A stretch of DNA of 64,000 bases from Nymphalis io (GCF_905147045.1 NC_065888.1:13025001-13089000); one strand, 5' to 3'; shown: positions 45,644 to 56,631, counted from the stretch's first letter. Notes: generated from the sequence alone by a model not told the origin. Numbers and translations are program-made.

Positions 45644-45787
45644 TTATTTGGTGTCGCCTCTCGTTTTAAGGCGCCAAGATATTAAAGATTGCATTCGACT
45701 CTCGGCAATCTTGTCAACAATGAGAGCGACCTTGAAGAAACCTCTGTTGTGCTCACTGCGAACTTCGTCAAGCTTTGAAACAAACAT
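45644..45787 (-). CDS. Candidate small ORF or terminal exon, unrecognised
   Basis: From ATG 45787, 47 residues: MFVSKLDEVRSEHNRGFFKV then ALIVDKIAESRMQSLISWRL and KTRGDTK, stop TAA. The pattern of charged and hydrophobic residues is helical and protein-like, and the block is GC-richer than its flanks. TTTCAAAG just after the ATG could instead be a splice acceptor (exon start 45772). An AATAAA overlaps the stop. No family recognised. It may be an exon of an unseen minus-strand gene or a fossil. Confidence 0.35.
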   Translation of the reverse strand: MFVSKLDEVRSEHNRGFFKVALIVDKIAESRMQSLISWRLKTRGDTK

Positions 45788-47274
45788 TCATTTTTATTAA
45801 TATTTTAATTCTGTCAACGTTAACACTAATTACGTGATTGCACAACGGTCATTTGTGGGCGTTATTTTTTGCGACAGTTCTACAATTAATGTCGCAATAA
45901 GTTCGAGGTTTTTGCAATATCTAGGATCTAATATATACCTAATTATTTGTTATTCTACTTGCGTAACTTAGTCGCAGGTACAGTCAATCTTGTATATTAC
46001 AAGATCATTAGCACAGGCTATTTACATATAAGTGTGGGAAATGACATTATAACGATTGTTCAATGAATTGTGTTACTCTATGTATAGCAATAAAATGGTG
46101 AGTTTTGTTTGTATGTTAATTCGTCACTTTATTTGTTTTAACATTAGCGTGTTCTCTTAGCGTACCCATTTTGTTTGCCCAAATATTTGGTGTATACGCA
46201 GATACTACTAACATGAATGAACCTGCAAACAGCTCGTTTATATAATGAAAATTAAAAATATGTAAATGACAAATGCAATTATCATTTATAATAAAGAAAA
46301 ACGGAGCAACATATTTACATTACATGCTCGGAGAATTACTACAGTTATCCTAGTTATCTTCCAATGCCTTAAGATTATAAGTAAAAAATATATATATACA
46401 ATGTTGTTTATATAAATCATCTCTATTCTAATATAATTAAAATATTTAATTTGATATACTTTGTCAGCGGAGTGTTAGATATATGTACGCATCCACAATC
46501 AATCTCGAAAAAATCATTGAGCAAGCGCAGTGCATGAGTCAATGGCGTTAGCCGGGCCAGTTCAGTTTCCAGTATGGCAATGCAAAGCAAGTGTGTCGAC
46601 GAGCACTTGCATAGTCGTTGGGTGAAAATATAAACTCTAGTTAAATTGAAATAGAGTCTATAATATCTAGCCATTTTTCTCTACTTTTTTTAATTACTTT
46701 ATTGACTTATATTTTTCCCTTGTATCAAATTAACGTATAACAGTCAGCATTGCGTCTCAGTATAACCATATATATATTTAGTCTCACCCAAAAGAAACAT
46801 ACTCGTATATTGAACTACCTATACCGTACCAACTTTATCAAAATCAACGAACGAACTTTTTTGGGATTATTTCCACTATAACTATAAACTTCATGTTCAA
46901 AGTAATGGTCGACGCAAATATTTACTACTTTGATATGAACTATAAAGCGACAAGTGGACGAAAACGGTTATTTACTATTTGCTTAATTTGCCGTATTGCA
47001 AATATAATCAACCCTTTACACGTTGCTGTTATTGGACGGTTATCGCAAAACCGCGAACACGCTACGCTAAGTGAAGTGCTTTGGAGTTAGAACGGAAAAA
47101 ATTGCTATGTCCATATTACAAATGACTATAATAAAAAAATACTTGGACTATAATAAAAAAAAAACGTACAGAGATTGTTCAGGTGATAGAACACGTGAAT
47201 CATTAGTATTCAAGGGCAAGAGCACTTACTGTTTCTTGTTACGAGTATAATTTATATGAATTTATATATTATTC
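45788..47274. other. Spacer, one GC-richer patch
   Basis: 46490-46640 is GC-richer and open on the minus strand (ELARLTPLTHALRLLNDFFE), part of an 83-codon frame. Not convincing as a gene. Confidence 0.35.
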
Positions 47275-47395
47275 TATCTGTCAAAGTGTATGCAAAATTT
47301 CATAATGATCGATAATGGTTGAATAGTTAAGACGTAAAAGCATAACAAACAAATATACAAACTTTGAAATTTTATAATAATAGTAAGGATTTAAG
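47275..47395 (-). repeat. Dispersed ATTATAAATGCGAAAGT-type repeat
   Basis: Reverse orientation: AAATTTCATAATGATCGATAATGG, TAAGACGTAAAAGCATAACAAAC and AAACTTTGAAATTTTATAAT. Typical of the 5' half of this family. Confidence 0.55.
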
Positions 47396-47451
47396 TGAAA
47401 GACAATATTTTGTCAGTTACATGCGTCGGATAAAATTTTGCATATATATAA

Positions 47452-47731
47452 CCACCGAGACGAAATGGGCCAGCCGTTGGAACACGTGCATCTAAACAGA
47501 TTGCGGGTCTTCGCCCCGCTGAGTTTTCTTGTGCTTAATTTGTGTATACAATTCCTTCTGTGCTCGGTAGTGAAAGTATACATCGTGAGAAAACCAGCAT
47601 TTTTCGAATGAAAATCTGTTATATGTGTATTCACCAAGCAATGGAGCACCTTGGAGCTGAAAGCTCCTAAACCATTTATCAAAAGGAAATGAGCCCAGTA
47701 GTGAGACATTTACAAGCCGTTACTTTACTTC
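47452..47731 (+). mobile_element. Metulj-like SINE, old and diverged
   Basis: Head GAGACGAAATGGGCCAGCCGTTGG and the body and tail blocks (CAATGGAGCACCTTGGAGC, GAGCCCAGTAGTGAGACATT, GCCGTTACT) in order with many substitutions. Full length. Confidence 0.75.
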
Positions 47732-47860
47732 TATTTACTTTAAACTACACTGAAGGAGCGTAGTGGATTATAAACCGCACTTTTTCTTGAAAATAGCGAA
47801 TTTGAAGTGCTGTTTAACGACATAAATATAGACTCCTTTAAATAGACGCTCAATTGAAAA

Positions 47861-47880
47861 ATATATGCTTAAGCATATAT
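47861..47880. repeat. Perfect 20-bp palindrome
   Basis: Reads the same on both strands around GCTTAAGC. The rest of 47732-49367 is AT-rich; a nested AATATTTATTTATATGTAC tandem duplication sits at 48362-48410. Confidence 0.75.
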
Positions 47881-49377
47881 ACTTCTGATGTTACGCTTAA
47901 AGTTACCAAATTACATAAATATAATTAAAGTTGCAAAACATTATATATAGCATCAATACCATATTTATAAGCATGGTCCATATTAATATGGGTAATAGAA
48001 ATTTTTTTTTAGTAGTCATATAACATGGCCCTAATAAACACAACCCCATAGTTTTCAATACAACAAAGGATAAAAGACGCATCTCCGTAATGAAAAATGC
48101 CGCTTTGTTATCATAGTTTTTCATTTGAAAGTTGTTTTAGCGCTGATTGAGCCAGTACACGCTTCGAAATGCTTCTGATTATAGTATTGTCATAACTGAA
48201 AACGACACAAATATGCTTTTATCGTTATAAAAATAAAACTAAAGGGTTCTACACTAACCCCCTAGGGACAGCCATAGATTATTTGTAAATATAAATTTTA
48301 GATTTTTTTTTTAATTATTTTATGTTTCAGATAGAAAAAACCTTTGAAATTGTACAATATTTTAATTTACAATATTTATTTATATGTACAATATTTATTT
48401 ATATGTACAATATTTTAATTTTAATTTTGAACTGGATCTACCCTTGCAAATAAAGTAAAAGATTAGTAATTTTGCTTTAACTCAAAGGGATTACAATATC
48501 GTAAGTCAGTTTTCACGAGGGAGATGTGAAGTGAATACTTGCACTATGTAGACGTAACAAAAGCGAATTTATTTTCGGATATAAACACTTTAAACAAACT
48601 TTATATATTATTTATTTTACACTAAAACGTCACCTTGATTTTAAATTTTATTGCGCAAAAGATGTTTTACTATATAAATCGGAGTGCAAGACTAAAAATC
48701 ATTCACTCGAAAAGATGAAAGGCAGAATAAAAATATGATTATTTTCTAAATTCTTCTTGTTTGTTTGTTGATGTTGTATGTTTTCTTTAATTTAATTCGT
48801 CTTATAGCTGTTTTCAAGCCTTCTAAGCTATAAGTGATTATTAGATAAATCCTGAGAATTAAACCGTTTGTCTTTTACAATTTTTTAACAAAGGAAAAAA
48901 AACAATAGAGAGGTAAAATTATAGCATATGTCCTTACACTAGTGACATTGACATGTTCTTAGAACAAAACTTAAAAAAAGTATAAGTAAGTAATATATAT
49001 TTTTTAATTTCGTTCTACTTTTAATACTGGCTGGTATGAATATCGGGTCTACAATTAGTGCAGATCGTAACGTAATAAAAAGATAAAAATTATTCCTTAT
49101 TTATTCCTTATTATAAATTAAGATTACAAACAATATTTAGGCTTTAAAATATTACACGTGCTGAAACATAGAATGGGCTAAAGTTACGCTGATAAATTGA
49201 CTCAAGAATGTTGACACGAAAGTTAATAAAAGAAACGACTCCAATTATATATATATTTTTTTATTATTCTACGGTTTATTTATGTACGCGTTTATTTTTA
49301 ATTATCTATCATGTATTGTAATTATATAAATAAGAAAGTATTATCTATATAAACTTTTCTTCAGCGTTATTGAAAAT

Positions 49378-49682
49378 GAAAAAAGCCGAGATGGCCTAGT
49401 GGTTAGAACGCGTGAATCTTAACCGATGATCGTGGGTTCAAACCCGGGCAAGCACCACTGAATTTTCATGTGCTTAATTTGTGTTTATAATTCATCTCGT
49501 GCTTGACGGTGAAGGAAAACATCGTGAGGAAACCTGCATGCGTCTAATTTCATTGAAATTATGCCACATGTGTATTCTACCAACCCGCATTGGAGCAGCG
49601 TGGTGGAATAAGCTCCAAACCTTCTCCTCAAAAGGGAGAGGAGGCCTTAGCCCAACAGTGGGACATTAACAGGCTGTTACTG
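49378..49682 (+). mobile_element. Metulj-like SINE, full length with 10-bp target-site duplication
   Basis: Best-preserved copy: head AAGCCGAGATGGCCTAGTGG, A box TGGCCTAGTGG, B box GGTTCAAACC, body CATCTCGTGCTTGACGGTGA and GCATTGGAGCAGCGTGGTGG, tail GAGGCCTTAGCCC and GGCTGTTACTG. TATTGAAAAT flanks it at 49368-49377 and 49683-49692. The 62-codon frame within it is not a gene. Confidence 0.96.
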
Positions 49683-50185
49683 TATTGAAAATATTTTTTT
49701 TAAATGTATATTTTGTACATTATTTTTTGTGAAAAATATCTTATTTTTTAATTTTCAAAAGTAAATAATAATTCGAGGTATGAGACAGTGACGTTTATAA
49801 GTAAAATATCTAGTTATCCAAGCTAAAGGCACCTTTATTTTTCAATAAGTTACTATCTATTTAACAAATCTATTTTTTATATTATACTGATTTTTAGGCA
49901 AGCTTAAAACGGTTTAGAAGTCGTAATATAAAATTAAACTGCCTTTCATGCGAAGGAATAAATTACGCCAGGTCGATGAACGCTGAAAACAGGTATTGAA
50001 TTTTAAATTGAGATGAAAATCCTTCGTTCCGGTGCTCGTAGATCTAAGCCTATTATGCGATAAGAATGCATATAAATTCATCTGCATTATAAAGTTTTTT
50101 TTATTTAACAAGAGTGGATGAATAATATATGGAACGTTTGAAATAATATTTCACATTAAAAATAATATTATATAATTTTACTCTT

Positions 50186-50197
50186 AAGATCGAATGA
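50186..50197. repeat. Target-site duplication of the RTE LINE, left copy
   Basis: AAGATCGAATGA, identical to 53250-53261. It fixes the exact ends of the element. Confidence 0.93.
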
Positions 50198-50281
50198 TCC
50201 CCTCCCATAAACATCTTACCCCCTACTGCGCTCGCCAACACGCCTGCCCAGCGCGGCGAGTATGGGCAAACCCCTCCCTTA

Positions 50282-51028
50282 ATGGCAGATGCGCCCAAAA
50301 AAAGGCCCCCAGTTACCGGCAAGCCCGCTAGGCCCGACCAAGGTAGCGGTCGCGGTATCGGCAGGGCAGGGGGTGCTAAGAATCACCGGTTCACGGCAGG
50401 CTACTGTATAAAACGACTGAAAATGGCAACGTATAATGGACGCTCGATGAGGCTGGACCATCACCTCGCCGAATTAGAAGTAGAGTTAAGTCATATAAAC
50501 TGGCATATACTGGGGTTATCTGAAGTCCGAAGACAGGGGGAGGACACGATAACTCTAGAGTCCGGTAACTTACTCTACTTCCGCGAAGGTGATAACCTCT
50601 CCCAGGGTGGTGTCGGTTTTCTTGTCAAAAAGGATCTCATTAGCAGCATTGTGGAAATCAGTAGTGTGTCGAATCGGGTAGCGTACCTTGTCCTAAAACT
50701 TTCCGACAGGTACTCCCTGAAGGTTGTACAGGTATATGCGCCAACTTCGACATACTCTGATGATGTGGTCGAAGCGATGTACGAGGACATCGCAAAGGCC
50801 CTCAACGACACCTCGAGGGCCCACTACAATGTTGTTATGGGAGACTTTAATGCTAAAGTGGGAGTACAAGATAGCGGTGAATCGAAAGTCGGACCTTACG
50901 GCTTGGGCTGCAGAAATCACAGGGGGCAAATGCTGGTAAACTTTCTCGAAGCGCAGGGGCTTTTTTTTGATGAATTCTTTCTTTCAAAAGAAGCCTCAGA
51001 GGAGGTGGACCTGGCGAAGCCCCGATAA
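50282..51028 (+). CDS. RTE LINE, endonuclease part (before frameshift)
   Basis: 248 codons from ATG 50282, the first in-frame ATG after the 5'UTR. The endonuclease core starts near residue 48 (MATYNGRSM) with SEVRRQGEDT at 80-89, GGVGFLVKK, VVQVYAPTS and GDFNAKVG at 187-194. From about residue 227 the frame is shifted by the T8 run at 50961-50968; the true continuation is the frame starting at 50967. The last 20 residues here are therefore artefact. One T fewer would make a single protein of about 990 residues. The run may be a real mutation or a sequencing error. Confidence 0.92.
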   Translation: MADAPKKRPPVTGKPARPDQGSGRGIGRAGGAKNHRFTAGYCIKRLKMATYNGRSMRLDHHLAELEVELSHINWHILGLSEVRRQGEDTITLESGNLLYFREGDNLSQGGVGFLVKKDLISSIVEISSVSNRVAYLVLKLSDRYSLKVVQVYAPTSTYSDDVVEAMYEDIAKALNDTSRAHYNVVMGDFNAKVGVQDSGESKVGPYGLGCRNHRGQMLVNFLEAQGLFFDEFFLSKEASEEVDLAKPR

Positions 51029-53246
51029 CGTGACAAGGAACGAGATAGACTTTATCATTTCGAATAAAAGGCACATATTTAGAGATGTTTCAGTGATCAA
51101 CAGGTTTAATACCGGAAGTGATCACCGCTTGGTTCGAGGCACTCTAAATATCAACTTAAAAGCCGAAAGATCGAGAATGATGAGGTCTACTCTCCGACCT
51201 ACCATGCTCCAAGCTGCTCAAGGCTCCGAAAAGTTCCAAATGGAACTTCAAAATCAATTCACCGCGTTGGAAACCATAAGCAGCATTGATGAGAGAACCG
51301 ACACGCTGGTCAAAATACTGCAAAACACATCCCGCAAGTGTTTTCCGCCACAGAGAAGAGACAACGCACCAAAACTCTCTGCTGAGACACTCGAGCTCAT
51401 GAGAAAACGACGAGAACTACCATCGTTTTTGTCAGATAAGGCCTTAAACCGAACAATAAAAACGCTGACGCGACGCGATCTCCGACGCTCCAATACCCGT
51501 GCCATCAAGGCTGCGATTGAGCAAAATCGGGGATCGAAAGTGTTCGCTCGCAAGTTTGGGAGGCCGCGTCTGACAAAACTTAAAACTGAAAATGGTGGGG
51601 TCGTTACCTCTAGGCCTGAGATTATCGGAGAAGTAGAGAGGTTTTATGGGCAGTTGTTTTCTTCAAGATCGGATAAACCCGTGGGAATCAGTATTGATGA
51701 CCAGCGCGCCCCTCTTATGCGCCATTACTCCGAGGAGCTCCCGGTCGTTGACCAAGGAGAGATTAGGGCGGCTCTAGAACAGCTTAAAAACAACAAAGCT
51801 CCGGGAGATGACGGAATCACAACAGAGTTGCTTAAGGCAGGCGGGACTCCGGTCCTGAAAGAGCTAGCAAGCCTCTTTAATTCCGTCATCCAACATGGCA
51901 AGACCCCGGAAACGTGGAGCGGGAGTGAGGTGGTACTGTTTTTCAAGAAAGGTGATAAAACCCTCTTGAAAAACTACAGACCAATCTCCCTCCTGAGTCA
52001 CGTGTATAAGCTGTTCTCAAGAGTCGTCACGAACCGTCTCGCCAGACGACTTGACGAGTTCCAGCCCCCAGAGCAAGCCGGCTTTCGATCAGGCTACAGC
52101 ACCGTGGACCACATCCATACTGTTCGGCAGATTGTGCAGAAGACCGAAGAGTACAATCAGCCGCTGTGTATGGCATTTGTGGACTACGAGAAAGCCTTCG
52201 ACTCCATCGAAACCTGGGCAGTGCTCGACTCATTGCAGAGATGTCATATCGATTGGAGATATATCGAGGTACTGAGATGTCTGTACAACGCCGCTACAAT
52301 GACTGTCCACATCCAGGACTGTAAGACGAAGGCGATCCAACTGCGCAGAGGGGTGAGACAGGGGGATGTAATATCCCCGAAACTGTTCACCAACGCGTTG
52401 GAAGACGTTTTCAAAACGCTGGATTGGACTAGGTATGGAGTCAATGTAAACGGCGAGTACATCTCACACCTTCGATTTGCCGACGATATCGTCATCATAG
52501 CAGAGTCGCTGGAACAACTCACCGAAATGCTGCGTAGCCTAGGCGAGTCTTCCCGGTGTGTCGGTCTCGGTATGAACTTGGAAAAGACCAAGGTCATGTT
52601 CAATAGGCATGTCGTGCCGGGACCGATATACGTCGAGGGGAAACCTCTCGAAGTTGTTAGTGAATATACCTACCTAGGACAGATAATACAAGTCGGTAGG
52701 AACAACTTCGAGAAGGAAGCCGATCGAAGAATTCGCTTGGGATGGGCAGCATTTGGCAACCTTCGTCAAGTCCTCAAGTCGTCTATACCGCAATGTTTGA
52801 AGACGAAAGTCTTCAACCAATGCGTCTTACCTGCCATGACATACGGTGCCGAAACGTGGACACTAACTGCGGGACTAGTCCACAAATTCAAAGTCGCTCA
52901 GCGTGCTATGGAGCGAGCTATGCTCGGAGTATCTTTGAAGGATAAGATCAGAAATGAGATTATCCGGAAAAGAACCGGAGTCACCGACATAGCTTGCAAA
53001 ATTAGCAGGCTGAAGTGGCAGTGGGCTGGTCACGTATGTCGTAGGACCGATGGCCGTTGGAGCAGACGAGTCCTAGAGTGGAGACCGCGAATCGGCAAGC
53101 GCAGCGTAGGGCGCCCTCCAGCCAGGTGGACCGACGACCTTAAGAAGGTGGCGGGCACCAACTGGATGCGGAAGGCGGAGGACAGGGAGCTTTGGCGCAC
53201 CTTGGGAGAGGCCTATGTTCAGCAGTGGACAACGATTGGCTGTTGA
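50967..53246 (+). CDS. RTE LINE, endonuclease end and reverse transcriptase (after frameshift)
   Basis: 759 codons, not an independent gene: the frame opens at TTG just after the T8 run. It carries the end of the endonuclease (NEIDFIISNKRH, GSDHRLVRG at 50-58), a linker, then reverse transcriptase: NNKAPGDDGITTELLK, FFKKGDKTLLKNYRPISLLS, EQAGFRSGYSTVDHIH, VDYEKAFDS, RRGVRQGDVISPKLF and the catalytic FADD at about 504-507. The C-terminal zinc-free region ends AYVQQWTTIGC, and its coding sequence doubles as the 3' recognition tail shared with the tRNA-headed SINE. Confidence 0.95.
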   Translation: MMNSFFQKKPQRRWTWRSPDNVTRNEIDFIISNKRHIFRDVSVINRFNTGSDHRLVRGTLNINLKAERSRMMRSTLRPTMLQAAQGSEKFQMELQNQFTALETISSIDERTDTLVKILQNTSRKCFPPQRRDNAPKLSAETLELMRKRRELPSFLSDKALNRTIKTLTRRDLRRSNTRAIKAAIEQNRGSKVFARKFGRPRLTKLKTENGGVVTSRPEIIGEVERFYGQLFSSRSDKPVGISIDDQRAPLMRHYSEELPVVDQGEIRAALEQLKNNKAPGDDGITTELLKAGGTPVLKELASLFNSVIQHGKTPETWSGSEVVLFFKKGDKTLLKNYRPISLLSHVYKLFSRVVTNRLARRLDEFQPPEQAGFRSGYSTVDHIHTVRQIVQKTEEYNQPLCMAFVDYEKAFDSIETWAVLDSLQRCHIDWRYIEVLRCLYNAATMTVHIQDCKTKAIQLRRGVRQGDVISPKLFTNALEDVFKTLDWTRYGVNVNGEYISHLRFADDIVIIAESLEQLTEMLRSLGESSRCVGLGMNLEKTKVMFNRHVVPGPIYVEGKPLEVVSEYTYLGQIIQVGRNNFEKEADRRIRLGWAAFGNLRQVLKSSIPQCLKTKVFNQCVLPAMTYGAETWTLTAGLVHKFKVAQRAMERAMLGVSLKDKIRNEIIRKRTGVTDIACKISRLKWQWAGHVCRRTDGRWSRRVLEWRPRIGKRSVGRPPARWTDDLKKVAGTNWMRKAEDRELWRTLGEAYVQQWTTIGC

Positions 53247-53249
53247 TTG

Positions 53250-53261
53250 AAGATCGAATGA
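53250..53261. repeat. Target-site duplication of the RTE LINE, right copy
   Basis: AAGATCGAATGA, identical to 50186-50197. Confidence 0.93.
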
Positions 53262-53303
53262 ATTATTCCTGAAACTTTTTACACCTCTTACACGGTAATA
53301 ATA

Positions 53304-53650
53304 AAGTCCTCCAGACCGATTCCGGCCTCGGCGGCCAATTTCGAGAGAGATTAGCCAACTGCGCAGGAGATATTATAGTGCACAAGTGTGTGCGCAAACA
53401 CCTGTGCACCTGGCACTCTCTATTCTCCCAATCTCATAATCCGATGGGACGGCAATCCGAGACAGAGTTCAGGTTCAGGATCAAAGTTTTTATATATTAC
53501 ACTACCCGTTTCCAGACTCCAGGCTGCTACTGAGAAATTTCGACTGAAAAACCTAATAACTTTTTTACTGGCTCGACTTGGGATTTGAACCCAGGAACTC
53601 GGGGTCTGCAGCCTTATATCTATCTATCCACTAGACCAGCGAGGCAGTCC
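53304..53650 (-). mobile_element. SINE-C (second tRNA-derived SINE), full length
   Basis: On the minus strand it starts GCCTCGCTGGTCTAGTGG (A box) with B box GGGTTCAAATCCC, then GTTATTAGG, CAGCCTGGAGTCTGG, GATTGCCGTCCCATCGG, GTGCGCACACACTTGTGCAC, TCCTGCGCAGTTGG and GGTCTGGAGGA, ending in TTATTATTA. The tRNA-like part at the right end is the SINE promoter, not a tRNA gene. A 6-bp ACGGTA flanks both sides, a weak duplication. Confidence 0.88.
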
Positions 53651-53928
53651 ACAATACGGTACTCTACCCACAAATATTAAGTTAAATACCTTTAGAGTTT
53701 GAGACACAATGACTTGGTTTGTTATATTGCACTAAAGTGTATATCGTTGACTGACATTCAAACTCCTGCTAACATTGATCAAAGTCCTGCTACTAGTAGG
53801 CGTAGATAGCTCTTTTTTATCCAATCGCTATCGTGCAATTGTGCAATATAAGCTGTAACAGCGGGGCTCGTCTCCGTGGATTGCACTGAATATATCATAG
53901 ATATGTAACTTCTGTTCAAACTCTTCGA

Positions 53929-54255
53929 ATGATAACCTGTAGAAGACCGACAGACACGCTACTTTGCGTTGATGTTCCAAACTGTAGGATTGAGATTGCT
54001 TTAGCCATTATTTATCGGGAGCTGGGCTTTGTGCAAAATTATGCATTTCTGTTGGCATTATTAGCCTTGACGGAATCACATGTTGGGAGACTTAGCGTGG
54101 TACCCACGAGAAGGCTCACTGAGACGAATGTCCTGAAAATGTCTCCTGTGAGAACGCATCTCGATTTACGACGTTGTCGAAATGTTTTAAAGTTGAACGA
54201 ATCAGTAATAATAACGGACATAAAGGATTTAATATTAATAGCATCTTGCATATAA
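53929..54255 (+). other. Unrecognised 108-codon open frame in a GC-richer island
   Basis: The island (about 53990-54240) is open forward (HVGRLSVVPTRRLTETNVL) and also on the minus strand for 74 codons. No domain or homologue is recognised and neither start is convincing. It may be a decayed element. Adjacent 53662-53928 and 54256-54823 show nothing clear. Confidence 0.25.
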
Positions 54256-54823
54256 ATTATCAACTATCTGCCCTTTGACAATGTTTTATATTTCTCATTG
54301 TGTACGTTTCTCACGTGAGATGACCACATACCATTACCAAATTACTTGCAGTTACAAAATAATATGTTCATATATATATCATATGTATATCATAACTTAA
54401 TTAATGCAAAAAGCGAGTGTTCAAAAACAGGTCATGCTCGTACTATTACTCGTACTACAGTCTATTCAATCTTAAATTCCACGAACGTATTTCTTTAACC
54501 TAAATTTACTGCTTGGGGAGTATTTAGCACCTTTGAAATTATGTGACCGCAGTTAATTCTACTGAAAAGCCGTCTTCTGACTGAGTGCAAACTTTACCAT
54601 TAAGAAATTGGATTACATAATTTTTAATTTGATGACTTTAAAAGATTGTAAAGTAAAGTAAGAGTCTGTAAATGACAAACCGCTGTTCATAGGCCTCCTC
54701 ATCTCGTCTTAAAGAAAAGACGGATCAAATTTTCACCACATTTCATACGACAATGATATAGCATACAATGGTAAGTATATATAGATTATACGTGTCATTT
54801 TAATTATTAAAAACAGCGAATAA

Positions 54824-55147
54824 TTAAGCAAGCGTCAACAGCGCAAACATTTACGGGACAGCGTATCCTATGCAGTAGTTGCAATAACGCGTCACACGAA
54901 GAACTTCGTATATTATACCGACGACTCTGACGACGCGGCGGGGCAACTGGTGAATAGGGTACAAATGGTGACTACCATGCAGGTTCTGGACATAGAATGG
55001 CGTTCTATAAAAGAGACCACCCCATCATGGAAGGACTGGCCGAACACCGTCCAGACCAGCCTAGGAATCCAGAATACCACTAAGATCGAAGAAGAAAAAA
55101 CAAACAACACAAAACAATATGTAGGCAAAATAATACTTGTAATATTA
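54824..55147 (+). pseudogene. Unrecognised coding-like frame, cut by a SINE-B insertion
   Basis: The forward frame is open for 108 codons from just after a TAA at 54821: RKHLRDSVSYAVVAITRHTK, NFVYYTDDSDDAAGQLVNRV, LDIEWRSIKETTPSWKDWPN, then a lysine/glutamate-rich end. It is GC-richer than the flanks and rich in charged residues and tryptophan. It runs straight into the SINE-B at 55148, where the frame continues only by chance. It may be the remnant of a gene or mobile-element ORF. I do not recognise it. Confidence 0.35.
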
Positions 55148-55412
55148 CTGGTGGTATGGCTTTGTGCAAGCTCGTCTGGGTAGGTACCACCCACTCATCA
55201 GATATTTTACCGCAAAACAGCAGTACTTGGTATTGTTGTGTTCCGGTTTGAAGGGTGAGTGTTTCATTTCATTTTAGTTGCCGAGGTTGGTGGCGCATTG
55301 GCGATGTAAGCGATGGATAACATTTCTTACATTGTCAATGTCTATGGGCGTTGGTGACCACTTACCATCAGGTGGCCCATTTGCTCGTAAACCTACCTAT
55401 AATTAAAAAAAA
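55148..55412 (+). mobile_element. SINE-B with a short internal deletion
   Basis: CTGGTGGTATGGCTTTGTGCAA to ATAATTAAAAAAAAG. About 50 bases around GAGCCAGTGTAATTACAGGC are replaced by TTTCATTTCATTTTAG. Tail block CTTACCATCAGGTGGCCCA is intact. Confidence 0.88.
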
Positions 55413-56631
55413 GAATACGATTCTAAGTTTGTTTGTAATATAAATTCAAAAAATAACATTTTTTGGATTTCAGCATCTTTGTTTTTTACTATTAATAACC
55501 AATTAATTGCTTCCTACTTAATAACACCTAACGACAATTATTTGAGTTTTAAGGGTTAATATATTTTTTATATAATTAATATATATTCAATAGTGGTTAA
55601 TGTAACTTAATATTGTGAGAAATCTTGAATTTCTCAAGATCATTAGTCAAATGGTCATAAAAAATAGTAGCAAGAATATTTTGTGTCGGTTGCGATAATC
55701 GTTAAGAAATTTTATTAACTCCAGTTATTATGAAATTTGGATCATTTATGCGACGGAGAGAAAACGATATGTACATACGCAAACAAAATACAGCCAATCC
55801 TTATACATATGTATATAATGTTATATTAATTTCATTTTATCAACTGTATGCTCTGATGTACTAAAACTTTAATTAACTTAAAATAATATTTCTCAAATAA
55901 AGAATTATTGAACTCAACAAAAAGATTTTTTTAGAATGCTTAATAGTATCTCGTTTTACTTAAATCCAAGTAAATTGAATTTATAGGCTGATATACTAAC
56001 GTAATCTATAGCAGACGTATGAGGCGTAATAGAAATCGTTCAAGATAAATGCGACTATGGGCTCTACTCGCTTGCTATCTTGCCTTATATGAAATGATAA
56101 GGATCATTGGACGATAATGAAAACGTTAGAAAATAAATAGAATCATTTATGTAAAACTTGCGAGGTAATCTATTGCGTAATTAATAAAACACACCGAACG
56201 TAAAAACTTTTAAAATTTTAATGTAAATATTAATTGAAGATTAAAAAAAATGAATTATTTATTATTCGAGAGACGCTAGTCTATGCATTTAGTTTTTACT
56301 TAAAACACGGTCAATTCGGTTTTTATATTCGCAATAACCAGAAGTTTAAATGTATTATTCAATGCCATATTCCGATATTAAAACGGAATATATTCATCAT
56401 CAATTTACAATATTACACTTGAATACTATTTTTAAATGTCTCGTGGTTTCGAGTTTAATACTTATACTGTTTGTGTTGATGTTAAATTTTCCGTAACCAA
56501 CATAATTGCCAATAACCTATAGAGTTACGTTAGTGTAACATTGTTTCTGATTATTGGATCAATAAATACTCATCATTATTTTGTGTAAGCGATGACAGTT
56601 ATGAGAAACATAAATATTTCGCAAAAATCTG
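55413..56631. other. AT-rich spacer, nothing identified
   Basis: No supported feature. Confidence 0.5.

Larger units (their letters stand above)
50198..53249 (+). mobile_element. RTE-type LINE, full length, recent
   Basis: A 3052-bp non-LTR retrotransposon bounded by a perfect 12-bp duplication. It has an 84-bp GC-rich 5'UTR, one long frame encoding endonuclease and reverse transcriptase (broken by one frameshift at a T8 run, 50961-50968), almost no 3'UTR and a TTGATTG tail in place of poly-A, as usual for the RTE clade. A truncated copy at 21249-21423 matches its 3' end with no visible difference. It strongly resembles annotated lepidopteran endonuclease-reverse transcriptases (HmRTE-type). 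Confidence 0.96.

Noticed and set aside
49383..49450. tRNA-like head on the plus strand (also at 5.9, 10.5, 36.5 and 58.3 kb)
   Set aside because: Repeated in every full-length Metulj-like SINE and joined to the same body.
53567..53648. tRNA-like sequence on the minus strand
   Set aside because: It has A and B boxes but continues into the body of SINE-C; other SINE-C fragments share the same downstream blocks. It is a SINE promoter, not a tRNA gene.
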